This document shows positions 1 through 5,698 of a stretch of DNA of 8,185 nucleotides, one piece after another. Numbering within the stretch: position 1 is the first letter of the stretch; every line of letters begins with the position of its first letter. The notes under the pieces are model-generated. The model was not told where the DNA came from, searched no databases, and saw only the letters and a list, made by a program, of their open reading frames with translations. The stretch is from Candidatus Colimorpha enterica (GTDB lineage: Bacteria; Bacillota; Clostridia; Oscillospirales; CAG-272): the NCBI GenBank assembly GCA_018065475.1, contig JAGHTD010000100.1, forward strand, positions 1 through 8,185. Direction: 5' to 3'. The position numbers and the translations under genes were made by a program.

Positions 1-189
1 GCTTCTTTGAGACGTGCGAAAGCCGAAGCAGAGGAGCTTGAAAAGAAGATCGAAGAATATCAGAAGCTCCTTGAGGGAGAAGCGGCATACGACGCCGCGA
101 AATATTCGGAGATCAGCGAAAAATCCGAGGAAGCCGAGGCACGGCTTCTTGAATTATACGAACTTATTGACTCCGAGGAGGGCTTGTGA
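1..189 (+). CDS. C-terminal end of a probable ABC-F ATPase (5'-truncated by window edge)
   Basis: The frame is open from base 1 to a TGA at 187-189 and encodes 62 residues. They are almost all charged or helix-forming, with many Glu, Lys, Ala and Leu, and form an antiparallel coiled-coil pattern: a first helix (AEAEELEKKIEEYQKLLEG), a short turn containing AAYD, and a second helix ending in LLELYELID. This layout matches the C-terminal coiled-coil domain of ABC-F proteins (Uup/YdiF-like). These are soluble paired-ATPase proteins that act on ribosomes or nucleic acid and do not transport. The nucleotide-binding domains lie outside the window, so the call rests on the tail alone. Any other protein ending in a similar hairpin is possible. 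The stop overlaps the next start by one base, so the two genes are very likely co-transcribed. An internal TTG at base 7 could be read as a start, but the reading frame runs on to the edge. Confidence 0.6.
   Translation, partial: ASLRRAKAEAEELEKKIEEYQKLLEGEAAYDAAKYSEISEKSEEAEARLLELYELIDSEEGL
175..182 (+). promoter_or_regulatory. Ribosome binding site for the ATP-grasp gene
   Basis: The sequence GAGGAGGG lies six bases before the ATG at 189 and sits inside the last codons of the upstream gene. The spacing favours this ATG over the GTG directly before it at 186. Confidence 0.75.
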
Positions 190-1202
190 TGTCGAAAATA
201 AAATATTATTTGAGAAGGATCAGAAGCCTCAACAGAGGCAAGTTCAAAGAGACTTTTGACAAGATCAAGGTCAAAAGCGGGAAGGGGACGATCCCTCTCG
301 CCGTCGATATGCTTTGGTGCGCTCTGCGTTACGGCGCGGGTTACACCGACTACGAGTTCTCCGCCTGGTGGACGCTGAACGGCAAGCAGAGAAAGACTTA
401 TCTCACGAGAGGTATAAACGATTCCCTCGTGAAAAAGGTCAATGATCCGACGTATTATCATTTTCTCGACAACAAGGCGGAGTCATTTGAGCTTTTCGCC
501 GAATATATGGGCAGAGGCCACCTCGATCTGACGAAGACAGACGAAAAAGATTTTGAGGCATTTATGGAGAACAGGGAGCTGATTATAGCCAAGCCCCTCT
601 CCGAATGCTGCGGAATCGGCGTCGAAAAGCTGAAAAAGAGCGATTTCCCGACGGTGCACGATATGTATGAGCATATTAAGAGCGCGGGCGGGGAGCTTGT
701 CGAGGACTACATCGTTCAGCATCCCGCGATAAGCGCAATATACCCCGGCTCGGTCAACACAATAAGAATGGTGTCTATCATCTCCGACGACGGCGCGCCG
801 CATATCCTCTACGCGGCGATAAGGATAGGCCGCGGCGGAAGCGTGGTCGATAATCTGAAGGCGGGCGGCATGGGCGCTCCGATAGACCTCGAAACGGGAA
901 AGATAAACGGCGTCGCCTACGGCAGAATGGATTGCGAGGTCTATGAGACGCACCCCGATACGGGAGTGAAGCTCTACGGCTATCAGATCCCGATGTGGGA
1001 GGAGGCAAAGGAGCTTGTGTTGAAAGCGGCGGTGAAGATCCCGCAGATACGTTATATCGGCTGGGACGTCGCCATAACCGAGAACGGCCCCACCTTCGTC
1101 GAGGCAAATCAGCACCCCGGCTACGGCTTCATCCAGTACCCGGCAAACACACCCGACAAGATCGGTTATCTCCCCGAGTTCAGAAAGTATTTCAAGATAT
1201 AA
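189..1202 (+). CDS. Sugar-transfer-associated ATP-grasp family protein
   Basis: This 337-residue soluble protein resembles the ATP-grasp branch called sugar-transfer-associated ATP-grasp (Pfam ATPgrasp_ST), often labelled alpha-L-glutamate ligase-related. ATP-grasp enzymes usually join a carboxylate to an amine, thiol or hydroxyl through an acyl-phosphate. The substrate of this branch is not established, and members often sit near surface-polysaccharide genes. Visible signs: a basic N-terminal segment (residues 1-30); IIAKPLSECCGIGVEKL (132-148), the nucleotide-binding strand and loop with Lys135; EDYIVQHP (172-179), the hinge; SVNTIRMVSI (188-197), typical of this branch; DNLKAGGMGAPID (221-233); and GWDVAITENGPTFVEANQHPG (291-311), with Asp293, Glu305 and Asn307 as likely Mg-ATP ligands. 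The protein appears full length. The ATG at 189 shares its A with the TGA of the upstream gene, suggesting translational coupling. A hairpin terminator follows directly. Neighbouring genes do not reveal the substrate. Confidence 0.82.
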   Translation: MSKIKYYLRRIRSLNRGKFKETFDKIKVKSGKGTIPLAVDMLWCALRYGAGYTDYEFSAWWTLNGKQRKTYLTRGINDSLVKKVNDPTYYHFLDNKAESFELFAEYMGRGHLDLTKTDEKDFEAFMENRELIIAKPLSECCGIGVEKLKKSDFPTVHDMYEHIKSAGGELVEDYIVQHPAISAIYPGSVNTIRMVSIISDDGAPHILYAAIRIGRGGSVVDNLKAGGMGAPIDLETGKINGVAYGRMDCEVYETHPDTGVKLYGYQIPMWEEAKELVLKAAVKIPQIRYIGWDVAITENGPTFVEANQHPGYGFIQYPANTPDKIGYLPEFRKYFKI

Positions 1203-1203
1203 A

Positions 1204-1239
1204 GAAAGCCCGCGGTGCTTTGCAGCCGTGGGCCTTTTT
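1204..1239 (+). terminator. Rho-independent terminator after the ATP-grasp gene
   Basis: GCCCGCGG (1208-1215) pairs with CCGTGGGC (1226-1233), with one G-U pair. Extra TGC/GCA pairing at 1216-1218 and 1222-1224 closes the loop, and five T follow at 1235-1239. It begins almost at the stop codon of the ATP-grasp gene. On the other strand the hairpin is followed by CTTTCTTTAT, so it may also act as a backup for rplS. Confidence 0.85.
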
Positions 1240-1245
1240 CATAAC

Positions 1246-1272
1246 AAAAACCCGTTCCGAGGAACGGGTTTT
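1246..1272 (-). terminator. Terminator of rplS (bidirectional in form)
   Basis: CCCGTTC (1251-1257) pairs with GAACGGG (1262-1268) around a four-base loop. The hairpin is flanked by five A on the left and four T on the right, so the stem can extend by A-T pairs and gives a U-tract when read on either strand. It lies four bases past the rplS stop. Confidence 0.85.
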
Positions 1273-1276
1273 ATGT

Positions 1277-1618
1277 TCAGATATCTTCCTTGACTTTTGC
1301 CTTTTTGCCGGTTCTTTCTCTGAGGTAGTAGAGCTTTGCTCTTCTTACCTTACCGACTCTGGTGACAACGACCTTCTCAACGTTGGGAGAGTGGATCGGG
1401 AAAGTCTTTTCAACGCCGACACCGTAAGCGATGTGTCTTACAGTGAAGGTCTCGGAGATGCCGCCGCCGTTCTTGGCGATAACGGTACCCTTGAAAATCT
1501 GTGTTCTTGTGCGTTCGCCCTCAACGATGCGGTTGTAAACTTCGACGTCGTCACCGATGTTGAACTGGGGAACTCCCTTTTTAAGCTGCTCTTCTGTAAA
1601 AGCCTTGATCATATCCAT
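1277..1618 (-). CDS. rplS: 50S ribosomal protein L19
   Basis: This 113-residue protein is recognised over its whole length as bacterial L19 (bL19), which sits at the interface of the ribosomal subunits and helps form an intersubunit bridge. The signature block is present: FTVRHIAYGVGVEKTFPIHS, then PNVEKVVVTRVGKVRRAKLYYLR, then a basic tail RTGKKAKVKEDI. Its length is normal for the family. The ATG at 1618 is chosen because AAGGAGG (1627-1633) lies eight bases upstream. A second in-frame ATG at 1612 would sit too far from it. The gene has its own promoter and leader and a terminator just after the stop, so it appears to be transcribed alone. The usual partners rpsP, rimM and trmD are not next to it here. 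Confidence 0.98.
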   Translation of the reverse strand: MDMIKAFTEEQLKKGVPQFNIGDDVEVYNRIVEGERTRTQIFKGTVIAKNGGGISETFTVRHIAYGVGVEKTFPIHSPNVEKVVVTRVGKVRRAKLYYLRERTGKKAKVKEDI

Positions 1619-1684
1619 TTTGGCTTCCTCCTTGAATGGTATCGGACGTTCGTGCAGAGCCGCAGAGGACCGCCCGTAATTAAC
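1619..1684 (-). promoter_or_regulatory. rplS 5' leader with hairpin and Shine-Dalgarno site; candidate L19 autoregulatory element
   Basis: The predicted transcript starts near 1684, giving about 65 nt before the ATG. In RNA sense CGGGCG (1676-1671) pairs with CGUCCG (1648-1643), a six-pair stem with one G-U. The enclosed loop holds UCCUCU (1669-1664), which is complementary to GGAGGA (1631-1626) across the Shine-Dalgarno region, so a pseudoknot covering the ribosome binding site is possible. L19 leaders that bind the protein and regulate rplS are known in Firmicutes (Rfam L19_leader). Whether this one matches that consensus could not be checked here. Confidence 0.45.
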
Positions 1685-1690
1685 TTGTGT

Positions 1691-1719
1691 ATTTTATCAT
1701 ATTTCTCGTCAAAATGCAA
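1691..1719 (-). promoter_or_regulatory. Sigma-A promoter of rplS with extended -10
   Basis: Read on the minus strand: -35 TTGCAT (1719-1714), a 17-base spacer, -10 TAAAAT (1696-1691), with TG one base before the -10. The stretch just upstream (about 1720-1745) is AT-rich and could act as an UP element, as expected for a ribosomal protein gene. Confidence 0.8.
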
Positions 1720-1746
1720 CAGAAGAAATATTTATTAACAATTTGT

Positions 1747-2640
1747 TTACATCTTCTCCTTCAAAATCTTCTCAAGCTTCTTCTTTTTGAAGTATTTCGG
1801 GAGAAGAATCAGCGCGGCGATGACGCCGATGAGAAGTACGAAGAGTATGACGTCAACGGCAAAGGAGACGTTTTCGCCGAAGATGATGCTGCTCTTCATA
1901 TATTTCCAGTTCGACTTCGTGCGGATGTAGCTTCCTCCGTCGTATTCGGTGTCGGAGGGAGATGAAGACGCGGAGAGCGCAACGTCAACTCTGTCGACCG
2001 TGAGTCGGCCTGCGGAATAAAGGGCGGGACCCTTGCTCCCGGCGTCAACGGTGACGTCGCACGCTTCTACCGCAAGAAGATACGCGGCTTTCAGCGGTGC
2101 GTCGGCGGTAAGCTTCATCCCGTCGGCGACCGAAAGACTGTGCACGTCGGCGGCGATCTCACCTGCCGATATTTTCATCTTCGCTCCCGTCAGATAAATA
2201 TCCTGGACGGCGGAGCGGATGCCCGTCTTCGACGCATTTATCTCATACTTGCCGGAAATTATGCTCACGTTGTCGGTCTTGTCGGAAGAATTGCAGAAAA
2301 CGCCCGTCTCGCCTTCGAGGATCAGCTTTCCGTTACCTTTGAACTGCACCTTGCCTCCGAGGTAGAGGGCGTAGGACGATGCCTTGATGTAGTTCGTCCC
2401 TTTCAGGATGACGGTCGCACCGTCGGGGAGCTTCATACCGTATTCATCGGTAGTGTCGATGTAAAGGTTGTTCAGCGTCAGGGTGTCGTGGATGTTGTCC
2501 CATTCGTAGCCCTGACCGTGGATGTTTTTCTGAGGATTGAGGATAGAGACGCCGTCGTTCAGATGTACTGCGGCGGATGCCGTGACCGATAAGCAGATCA
2601 GTGCGGCAGCGGCGAGAAGAACGGCAAAAATCTTTTTCAT
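1747..2640 (-). CDS. Exported, membrane-anchored protein of unknown function, probable beta-solenoid
   Basis: I do not recognise this 297-residue protein as a named family. Residues 1-23 form a clear signal peptide: MKK, a hydrophobic core, then a cleavage-like ASA before Ala24. Residues about 262-281 form one membrane helix, followed by a very basic tail (KYFKKKKLEKILKEKM), so the body faces outside and the tail faces the cytoplasm. The body carries short strands of alternating hydrophobic residues about every 20-27 residues: ATVILKG (75), KVQFKGNGKLIL (97), NVSIISGKYEI (124), DIYLTGAKMKI (147), SLSVADGMKL (168), CDVTVDAG (194), RLTVDRVDVAL (212). This is the rhythm of a right-handed beta-helix. 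An early segment, YEWDNIHDTLTLNNLYI (45-61), resembles 'WD...TLTLN' repeats in Firmicutes surface proteins, some annotated as carbohydrate-binding. A wall or glycan role is only a guess. There is no LPXTG motif. The ATG at 2640 is preferred to a GTG at 2652 because AGGTGA sits eight bases before it. It has its own promoter, and no terminator is evident before the rplS promoter. Confidence 0.85.
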   Translation of the reverse strand: MKKIFAVLLAAAALICLSVTASAAVHLNDGVSILNPQKNIHGQGYEWDNIHDTLTLNNLYIDTTDEYGMKLPDGATVILKGTNYIKASSYALYLGGKVQFKGNGKLILEGETGVFCNSSDKTDNVSIISGKYEINASKTGIRSAVQDIYLTGAKMKISAGEIAADVHSLSVADGMKLTADAPLKAAYLLAVEACDVTVDAGSKGPALYSAGRLTVDRVDVALSASSSPSDTEYDGGSYIRTKSNWKYMKSSIIFGENVSFAVDVILFVLLIGVIAALILLPKYFKKKKLEKILKEKM

Positions 2641-2648
2641 TATTTGTT

Positions 2649-2654
2649 TCACCT
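2649..2654 (-). promoter_or_regulatory. Ribosome binding site that decides the start of the exported protein
   Basis: AGGTGA on the minus strand lies eight bases before the ATG at 2640. The alternative GTG start at 2652 overlaps this site and would add only four residues (MKQI) before the signal peptide. Confidence 0.65.
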
Positions 2655-2671
2655 GCCTGATATTTGCTATT

Positions 2672-2700
2672 ATTTTACCATATTATACAGGTTATGTCAA
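2672..2700 (-). promoter_or_regulatory. Sigma-A promoter of the exported-protein gene
   Basis: Read on the minus strand: consensus -35 TTGACA (2700-2695), a 17-base spacer, -10 TAAAAT (2677-2672), with TG one base before the -10. Transcription should start near 2665, giving a leader of about 25 nt. A TATAAT inside the spacer is too close to the -35 to be its partner. Confidence 0.85.
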
Positions 2701-2738
2701 GAAAAAACACGATATGTTCACCGCAATAATGAAAAACC

Positions 2739-2767
2739 TTGCATTTTGGTAAAAAAAGTGATATAAT
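2739..2767 (+). promoter_or_regulatory. Sigma-A promoter of trkA-trkH with extended -10
   Basis: TTGCAT (2739-2744), a 17-base spacer, and TATAAT (2762-2767), with TG at 2759-2760 making an extended -10. Transcription should start near 2774, so the leader before the trkA ATG is only about 20 nt. That is too short for a riboswitch such as the c-di-AMP (ydaO) class that precedes some potassium genes. Confidence 0.85.
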
Positions 2768-2780
2768 AATATAAATATTT

Positions 2781-2786
2781 GTGAGG
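2781..2786 (+). promoter_or_regulatory. Ribosome binding site of trkA
   Basis: GTGAGG lies eight bases before the ATG at 2795 and supports that start. Confidence 0.65.
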
Positions 2787-2794
2787 TTTTATTT

Positions 2795-4153
2795 ATGAAG
2801 ATCATTATTGTCGGATGCGGAAAAATCGGACAGGCGATAATCGCTTCTCTTGCCGCAGAGGGGCACGATATAATTGCCGTCGATACCAACCCGGACGTTA
2901 TCGCTTCGGTGACAGAGACTTACGACGTTATGGGTGTAAACGGCAACGGTGCCGACCACGACGTTCTGCTCGAATGCGACGTGGGGCACTGCGGGCTTTT
3001 CGTATCCGTGACGGGCAGCGATGAGCTGAATATGATGAGCTGCTTCATCGCAAAGCGCCTCGGAGCCGCAAACACCGTCGCAAGAATAAGAAAGCCGGAA
3101 TACAACGACAGCAGTCTCGGCTTCCTGAAAAGGGAGCTTCAGCTCGCCCACGCGCTCAACCCCGAGAAGCTCGCCGCAAACGAGATATACAATATCCTTC
3201 GCCTTCCTTCCGCGATGAAGATAGAGACCTTCTCCAACGGTCTTGAAATGGTGGAGCTCCACCTCCGCGACGATTCCGTGCTCGACGGCGTGACGCTTTT
3301 CCAGTTAAGAGAAAAATATAAGGCGAAAGTCCTCGTCTGCTGTGTGCAGAGGGGCGATGAGGTATTCATCCCCGGCGGCTCGTTTGAGCTCAAAGGCGGG
3401 GATCTCATCGGCGTTACTGGCGCGCAGGCGGAGATCAACAAACTCATGCGTCAGCTCGGTGTCTTCCAGAAGAAGGCAAAGAACATCATGATCCTCGGCG
3501 GATCGAGAGTGGGCTATTATCTTGCAAAGAAGATCATCGACGGCGGTTCGTCCGTCTGCATAATAGATAAGGACAAGAAGGTCTGCGAGGACTTCTGCGA
3601 ACAGCTCCCCGGCGCAAGGGTGATCGTCGCCGACGGAACGGAGCACGATATCCTCATCGAAGAGGGACTTCTGTCAAGCGACGCGTTCGTTGCTCTCACC
3701 GGATTTGACGAGATCAACATCCTTACGTCGATTTTCGCATCCAACCAGTCGGTGCCCAAGGTCGTCGCAAAGGTCAACGGCGACGCGCTGAAAAAGATGT
3801 CCTCACCGCTCGGGCTTGAAACGGTCATCTCTCCCAAGGACTCGGTTTCAAACGTCATATCGAAATACGCCCGTGCGATCAACAATTCCACGGACAACAA
3901 CAATATCGAATCGCTCTACAAGCTCTTTGACGGCAAGGTCGAAGCGCTCGAGTTCTCCGTCAAGGGGAACGAGAAGCTCATCGGCGTCCCGCTCAAGGAT
4001 CTTAAAATGAAGAACAACGTCCTTATTTCCGCAATCGTGCGCAACGGTAAGAACATAATTCCCGGAGGCCTTGACTCGATAGAGGTCAACGATAAGATCA
4101 TCGTCATCGCGGCGGAAAGCAAGCTCTCCTGCCTCGACGACGTTCTGCTCTGA
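2795..4153 (+). CDS. trkA: Trk potassium uptake system, peripheral NAD-binding subunit TrkA
   Basis: This 452-residue protein has the full double-RCK arrangement of TrkA, the cytoplasmic gating-ring subunit that binds nucleotides and controls the TrkH channel. The first RCK-N domain starts at once with GCGKIG (7-12), the Rossmann loop, and Asp30 at the end of the second strand, which suits NAD(H) binding. A first RCK-C domain covers about 140-220 (with VFIPGGSFELKGGDLI). The second RCK-N domain starts with LGGSRVG (234-240) and Asp258. An Asn-rich linker (NNSTDNNN, 363-370) precedes the final RCK-C domain (about 378-452, with IIPGGLDSIEVNDKIIVIA). Length is normal and no domain is broken. The start is supported by a Shine-Dalgarno site and by the immediate Rossmann strand. 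trkH follows after 12 bases, so the two are one operon. The RCK-C domains could bind c-di-AMP, as in some Firmicutes KtrA and related proteins, but that cannot be read from sequence alone. Confidence 0.96.
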   Translation: MKIIIVGCGKIGQAIIASLAAEGHDIIAVDTNPDVIASVTETYDVMGVNGNGADHDVLLECDVGHCGLFVSVTGSDELNMMSCFIAKRLGAANTVARIRKPEYNDSSLGFLKRELQLAHALNPEKLAANEIYNILRLPSAMKIETFSNGLEMVELHLRDDSVLDGVTLFQLREKYKAKVLVCCVQRGDEVFIPGGSFELKGGDLIGVTGAQAEINKLMRQLGVFQKKAKNIMILGGSRVGYYLAKKIIDGGSSVCIIDKDKKVCEDFCEQLPGARVIVADGTEHDILIEEGLLSSDAFVALTGFDEINILTSIFASNQSVPKVVAKVNGDALKKMSSPLGLETVISPKDSVSNVISKYARAINNSTDNNNIESLYKLFDGKVEALEFSVKGNEKLIGVPLKDLKMKNNVLISAIVRNGKNIIPGGLDSIEVNDKIIVIAAESKLSCLDDVLL

Positions 4154-4165
4154 CGGTAAAACGGT

Positions 4166-5656
4166 ATGAACAGAAAAATCGTAATCAATATGACCGGAAG
4201 GATCCTCGCCCTCACCGGGCTCCTCATGGTCCTTCCGCTTATAGTATCGCTGATATACAGCGAATACCATTCCGCGCAGAGCTTCGGAATGACGATCATC
4301 ATCACGATAGCCGTGGGGGCGGCGATATATTTCCCGTCTCGCAGTAAGGGTGAAAAAGACCGTCTCCTCTTCACGAGAGAGGGACTGATGATAGTCGGTA
4401 TCGCCTGGCTGGCGGTATCGCTTATCGGTGCGGTCCCGTTCGTCATAGACGGCTGTATCCCTTCCTTCGCCGACGCGTTCTTCGAGACCGCAAGCGGATT
4501 TTCGACAACCGGAGCCACGATCCTCAGCGGCGAAAGAATAGAGGCAATGACCCACGGAATGCTTTTCTGGCGTTCCTTTACGCACTGGATAGGCGGAATG
4601 GGCGTGCTCGTCTTCATAATGGCGCTTATGCCTTCCGACGAGAAAAACGGCAGGTCGATGCACATAATGAAGGCGGAGATGCCCGGTCCTATCGTCGGCA
4701 AGCTCGTCCCGAGGGTGAAGGACACAGCAAAGGTGCTGTATCTTCTCTACATCGTACTGACCCTTGTCGAAACGATCCTGCTGTGGGCGGGCGATATGAA
4801 CTTCTTTGAAAGTATCGTCCACGCTCTCGGAACCGCCGGAACGGGCGGCTTCGGAACCCTCGGCGACAGTATCGGATCGTTCAGCCCCTATACGCAGTGG
4901 GTGATCACGGCGTTTATGGTGATCTTCGCGATCAACTTCAACCTTTATTACTTTATCGTCATAGGCAGGATAAAGGATGCGCTTTCGAGCCGTGAGCTAT
5001 GGCTGTTCCTGCTCATCCTCACCGTCGCGGCGGGTGCCATGGCGGTAAATATCTATCCTATCTACAACAGCATTTCGGAATCTATCCGTCACGCGGCGTT
5101 CCAGACCGCCTCGCTTGCATCCACTACGGGCTACGGTACGGCTGACATAAACGCGTGGCCGACCTTCTCAAAGATAATTATGATCGCCCTTATGTTCATC
5201 GGCGGATGCGCCGGTTCTACCGCCGGAGGCCTCAAGCTTTCGAGAGTGATGCTGATGTTCAAATCCTGCAAGAGAAATCTGACCAAGACCTTCTATCCCC
5301 GTTCGGTGAACGTCGTTCGCCTCGACGGCAAGAAGGTGGACGACGAGACGACGGACGGAGTGGGTATATACTTCACCCTGTACGCTATCATCTTTGCGAT
5401 CATCGTGCTTCTTCTGTCCTACGAGCCGTTTGACTTCGAGATGATATTCACGTCGGTCCTTTCCTGCCTCAACAACATCGGTCCCTGCTTCAGCACGAAG
5501 CTCGCGTCGCCGCAGTTTGCGGATTATTCGACGCTGTCGAAGGTTATCCTCGGGCTTGCAATGCTCCTCGGCAGATTGGAGCTCTATCCCATGCTCTTCG
5601 TGTTCACGCCGAGACGGTTCGAGCCGACGAGAACGGAAAAGAAAACATCCAAATAA
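4166..5656 (+). CDS. trkH: Trk potassium uptake system, membrane channel subunit TrkH
   Basis: This 496-residue integral membrane protein belongs to the TrkH/KtrB superfamily and forms the potassium pathway gated by TrkA. It has about ten hydrophobic membrane segments plus four pore loops. The four selectivity-filter segments are visible: SGFSTTGAT (110-118), GTAGTGGFGT (222-231), SLASTTGYGTAD (316-327) and LNNIGPCFS (435-443). Other family signatures are FWRSFTHWIGGMGVLVF (134-150), GGCAGSTAGGLKLSR (346-360), with a conserved Arg360, and MLLGRLELYP (466-475). The region NVVRLDGKKVDD (382-393) is the usual cytoplasmic segment before the last helices. Residue 441, after Gly-Pro in the fourth filter, is Cys; family members I know usually have Gly there. 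The sequence before the ATG has no strong Shine-Dalgarno site, so translation may be coupled to trkA, whose stop is 12 bases upstream. Length and termini look complete. Confidence 0.96.
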   Translation: MNRKIVINMTGRILALTGLLMVLPLIVSLIYSEYHSAQSFGMTIIITIAVGAAIYFPSRSKGEKDRLLFTREGLMIVGIAWLAVSLIGAVPFVIDGCIPSFADAFFETASGFSTTGATILSGERIEAMTHGMLFWRSFTHWIGGMGVLVFIMALMPSDEKNGRSMHIMKAEMPGPIVGKLVPRVKDTAKVLYLLYIVLTLVETILLWAGDMNFFESIVHALGTAGTGGFGTLGDSIGSFSPYTQWVITAFMVIFAINFNLYYFIVIGRIKDALSSRELWLFLLILTVAAGAMAVNIYPIYNSISESIRHAAFQTASLASTTGYGTADINAWPTFSKIIMIALMFIGGCAGSTAGGLKLSRVMLMFKSCKRNLTKTFYPRSVNVVRLDGKKVDDETTDGVGIYFTLYAIIFAIIVLLLSYEPFDFEMIFTSVLSCLNNIGPCFSTKLASPQFADYSTLSKVILGLAMLLGRLELYPMLFVFTPRRFEPTRTEKKTSK

Positions 5657-5659
5657 ACG

Positions 5660-5692
5660 AAAAGCAGTCAAGGAAAACCTTGACTGCTTTTT
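5660..5692. terminator. Bidirectional terminator between trkH and the beta-galactosidase gene
   Basis: AAAGCAGTCAAGG (5661-5673) and CCTTGACTGCTTT (5678-5690) are exact inverted repeats around an AAAA loop, with one further A-T pair outside. The A- and T-rich arms give a U-tract on both strands. It lies a few bases after the trkH stop and just beyond the stop of the convergent gene at 5699. Confidence 0.92.
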
Positions 5693-5698
5693 ATCATG

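Noticed and set aside
483..1115. Minus-strand open frame of 210 codons inside the ATP-grasp gene
   Set aside because: Fully antisense to a gene with clear ATP-grasp motifs and without any start signal of its own.
995..1738. Plus-strand open frame of 247 codons across the terminators and rplS
   Set aside because: It starts inside the ATP-grasp gene, passes through both terminator hairpins and is antisense to a certain ribosomal protein gene.
1737..1747. Short inverted repeat AACAATTTGTT upstream of the rplS promoter, as an operator
   Set aside because: It is an 11-base AT-rich match overlapping the end of the neighbouring gene, well within chance, with no second copy seen.
2683..2688. TATAAT on the minus strand inside the spacer of the exported-protein promoter, as a second -10
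   Set aside because: It lies only about 6 bases from the TTGACA box, far from the usual 16-18, and has no other convincing -35 partner.
2768..2794. A riboswitch (for example c-di-AMP type) upstream of trkA
   Set aside because: The promoter leaves a leader of only about 20 nt, too short to fold such an element.
3916..4725. Second minus-strand open frame (269 codons) in the same region
   Set aside because: Antisense to the same two genes, with apparent hydrophobic runs that mirror TrkH codons; no independent support.
3848..4822. Long open frame of 324 codons on the minus strand across the trkA-trkH junction
   Set aside because: It runs antisense to two well-supported genes, is very rich in Arg, Asp, His and Glu with no recognisable domain, and has no promoter or ribosome site. 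It is a by-product of codon bias.
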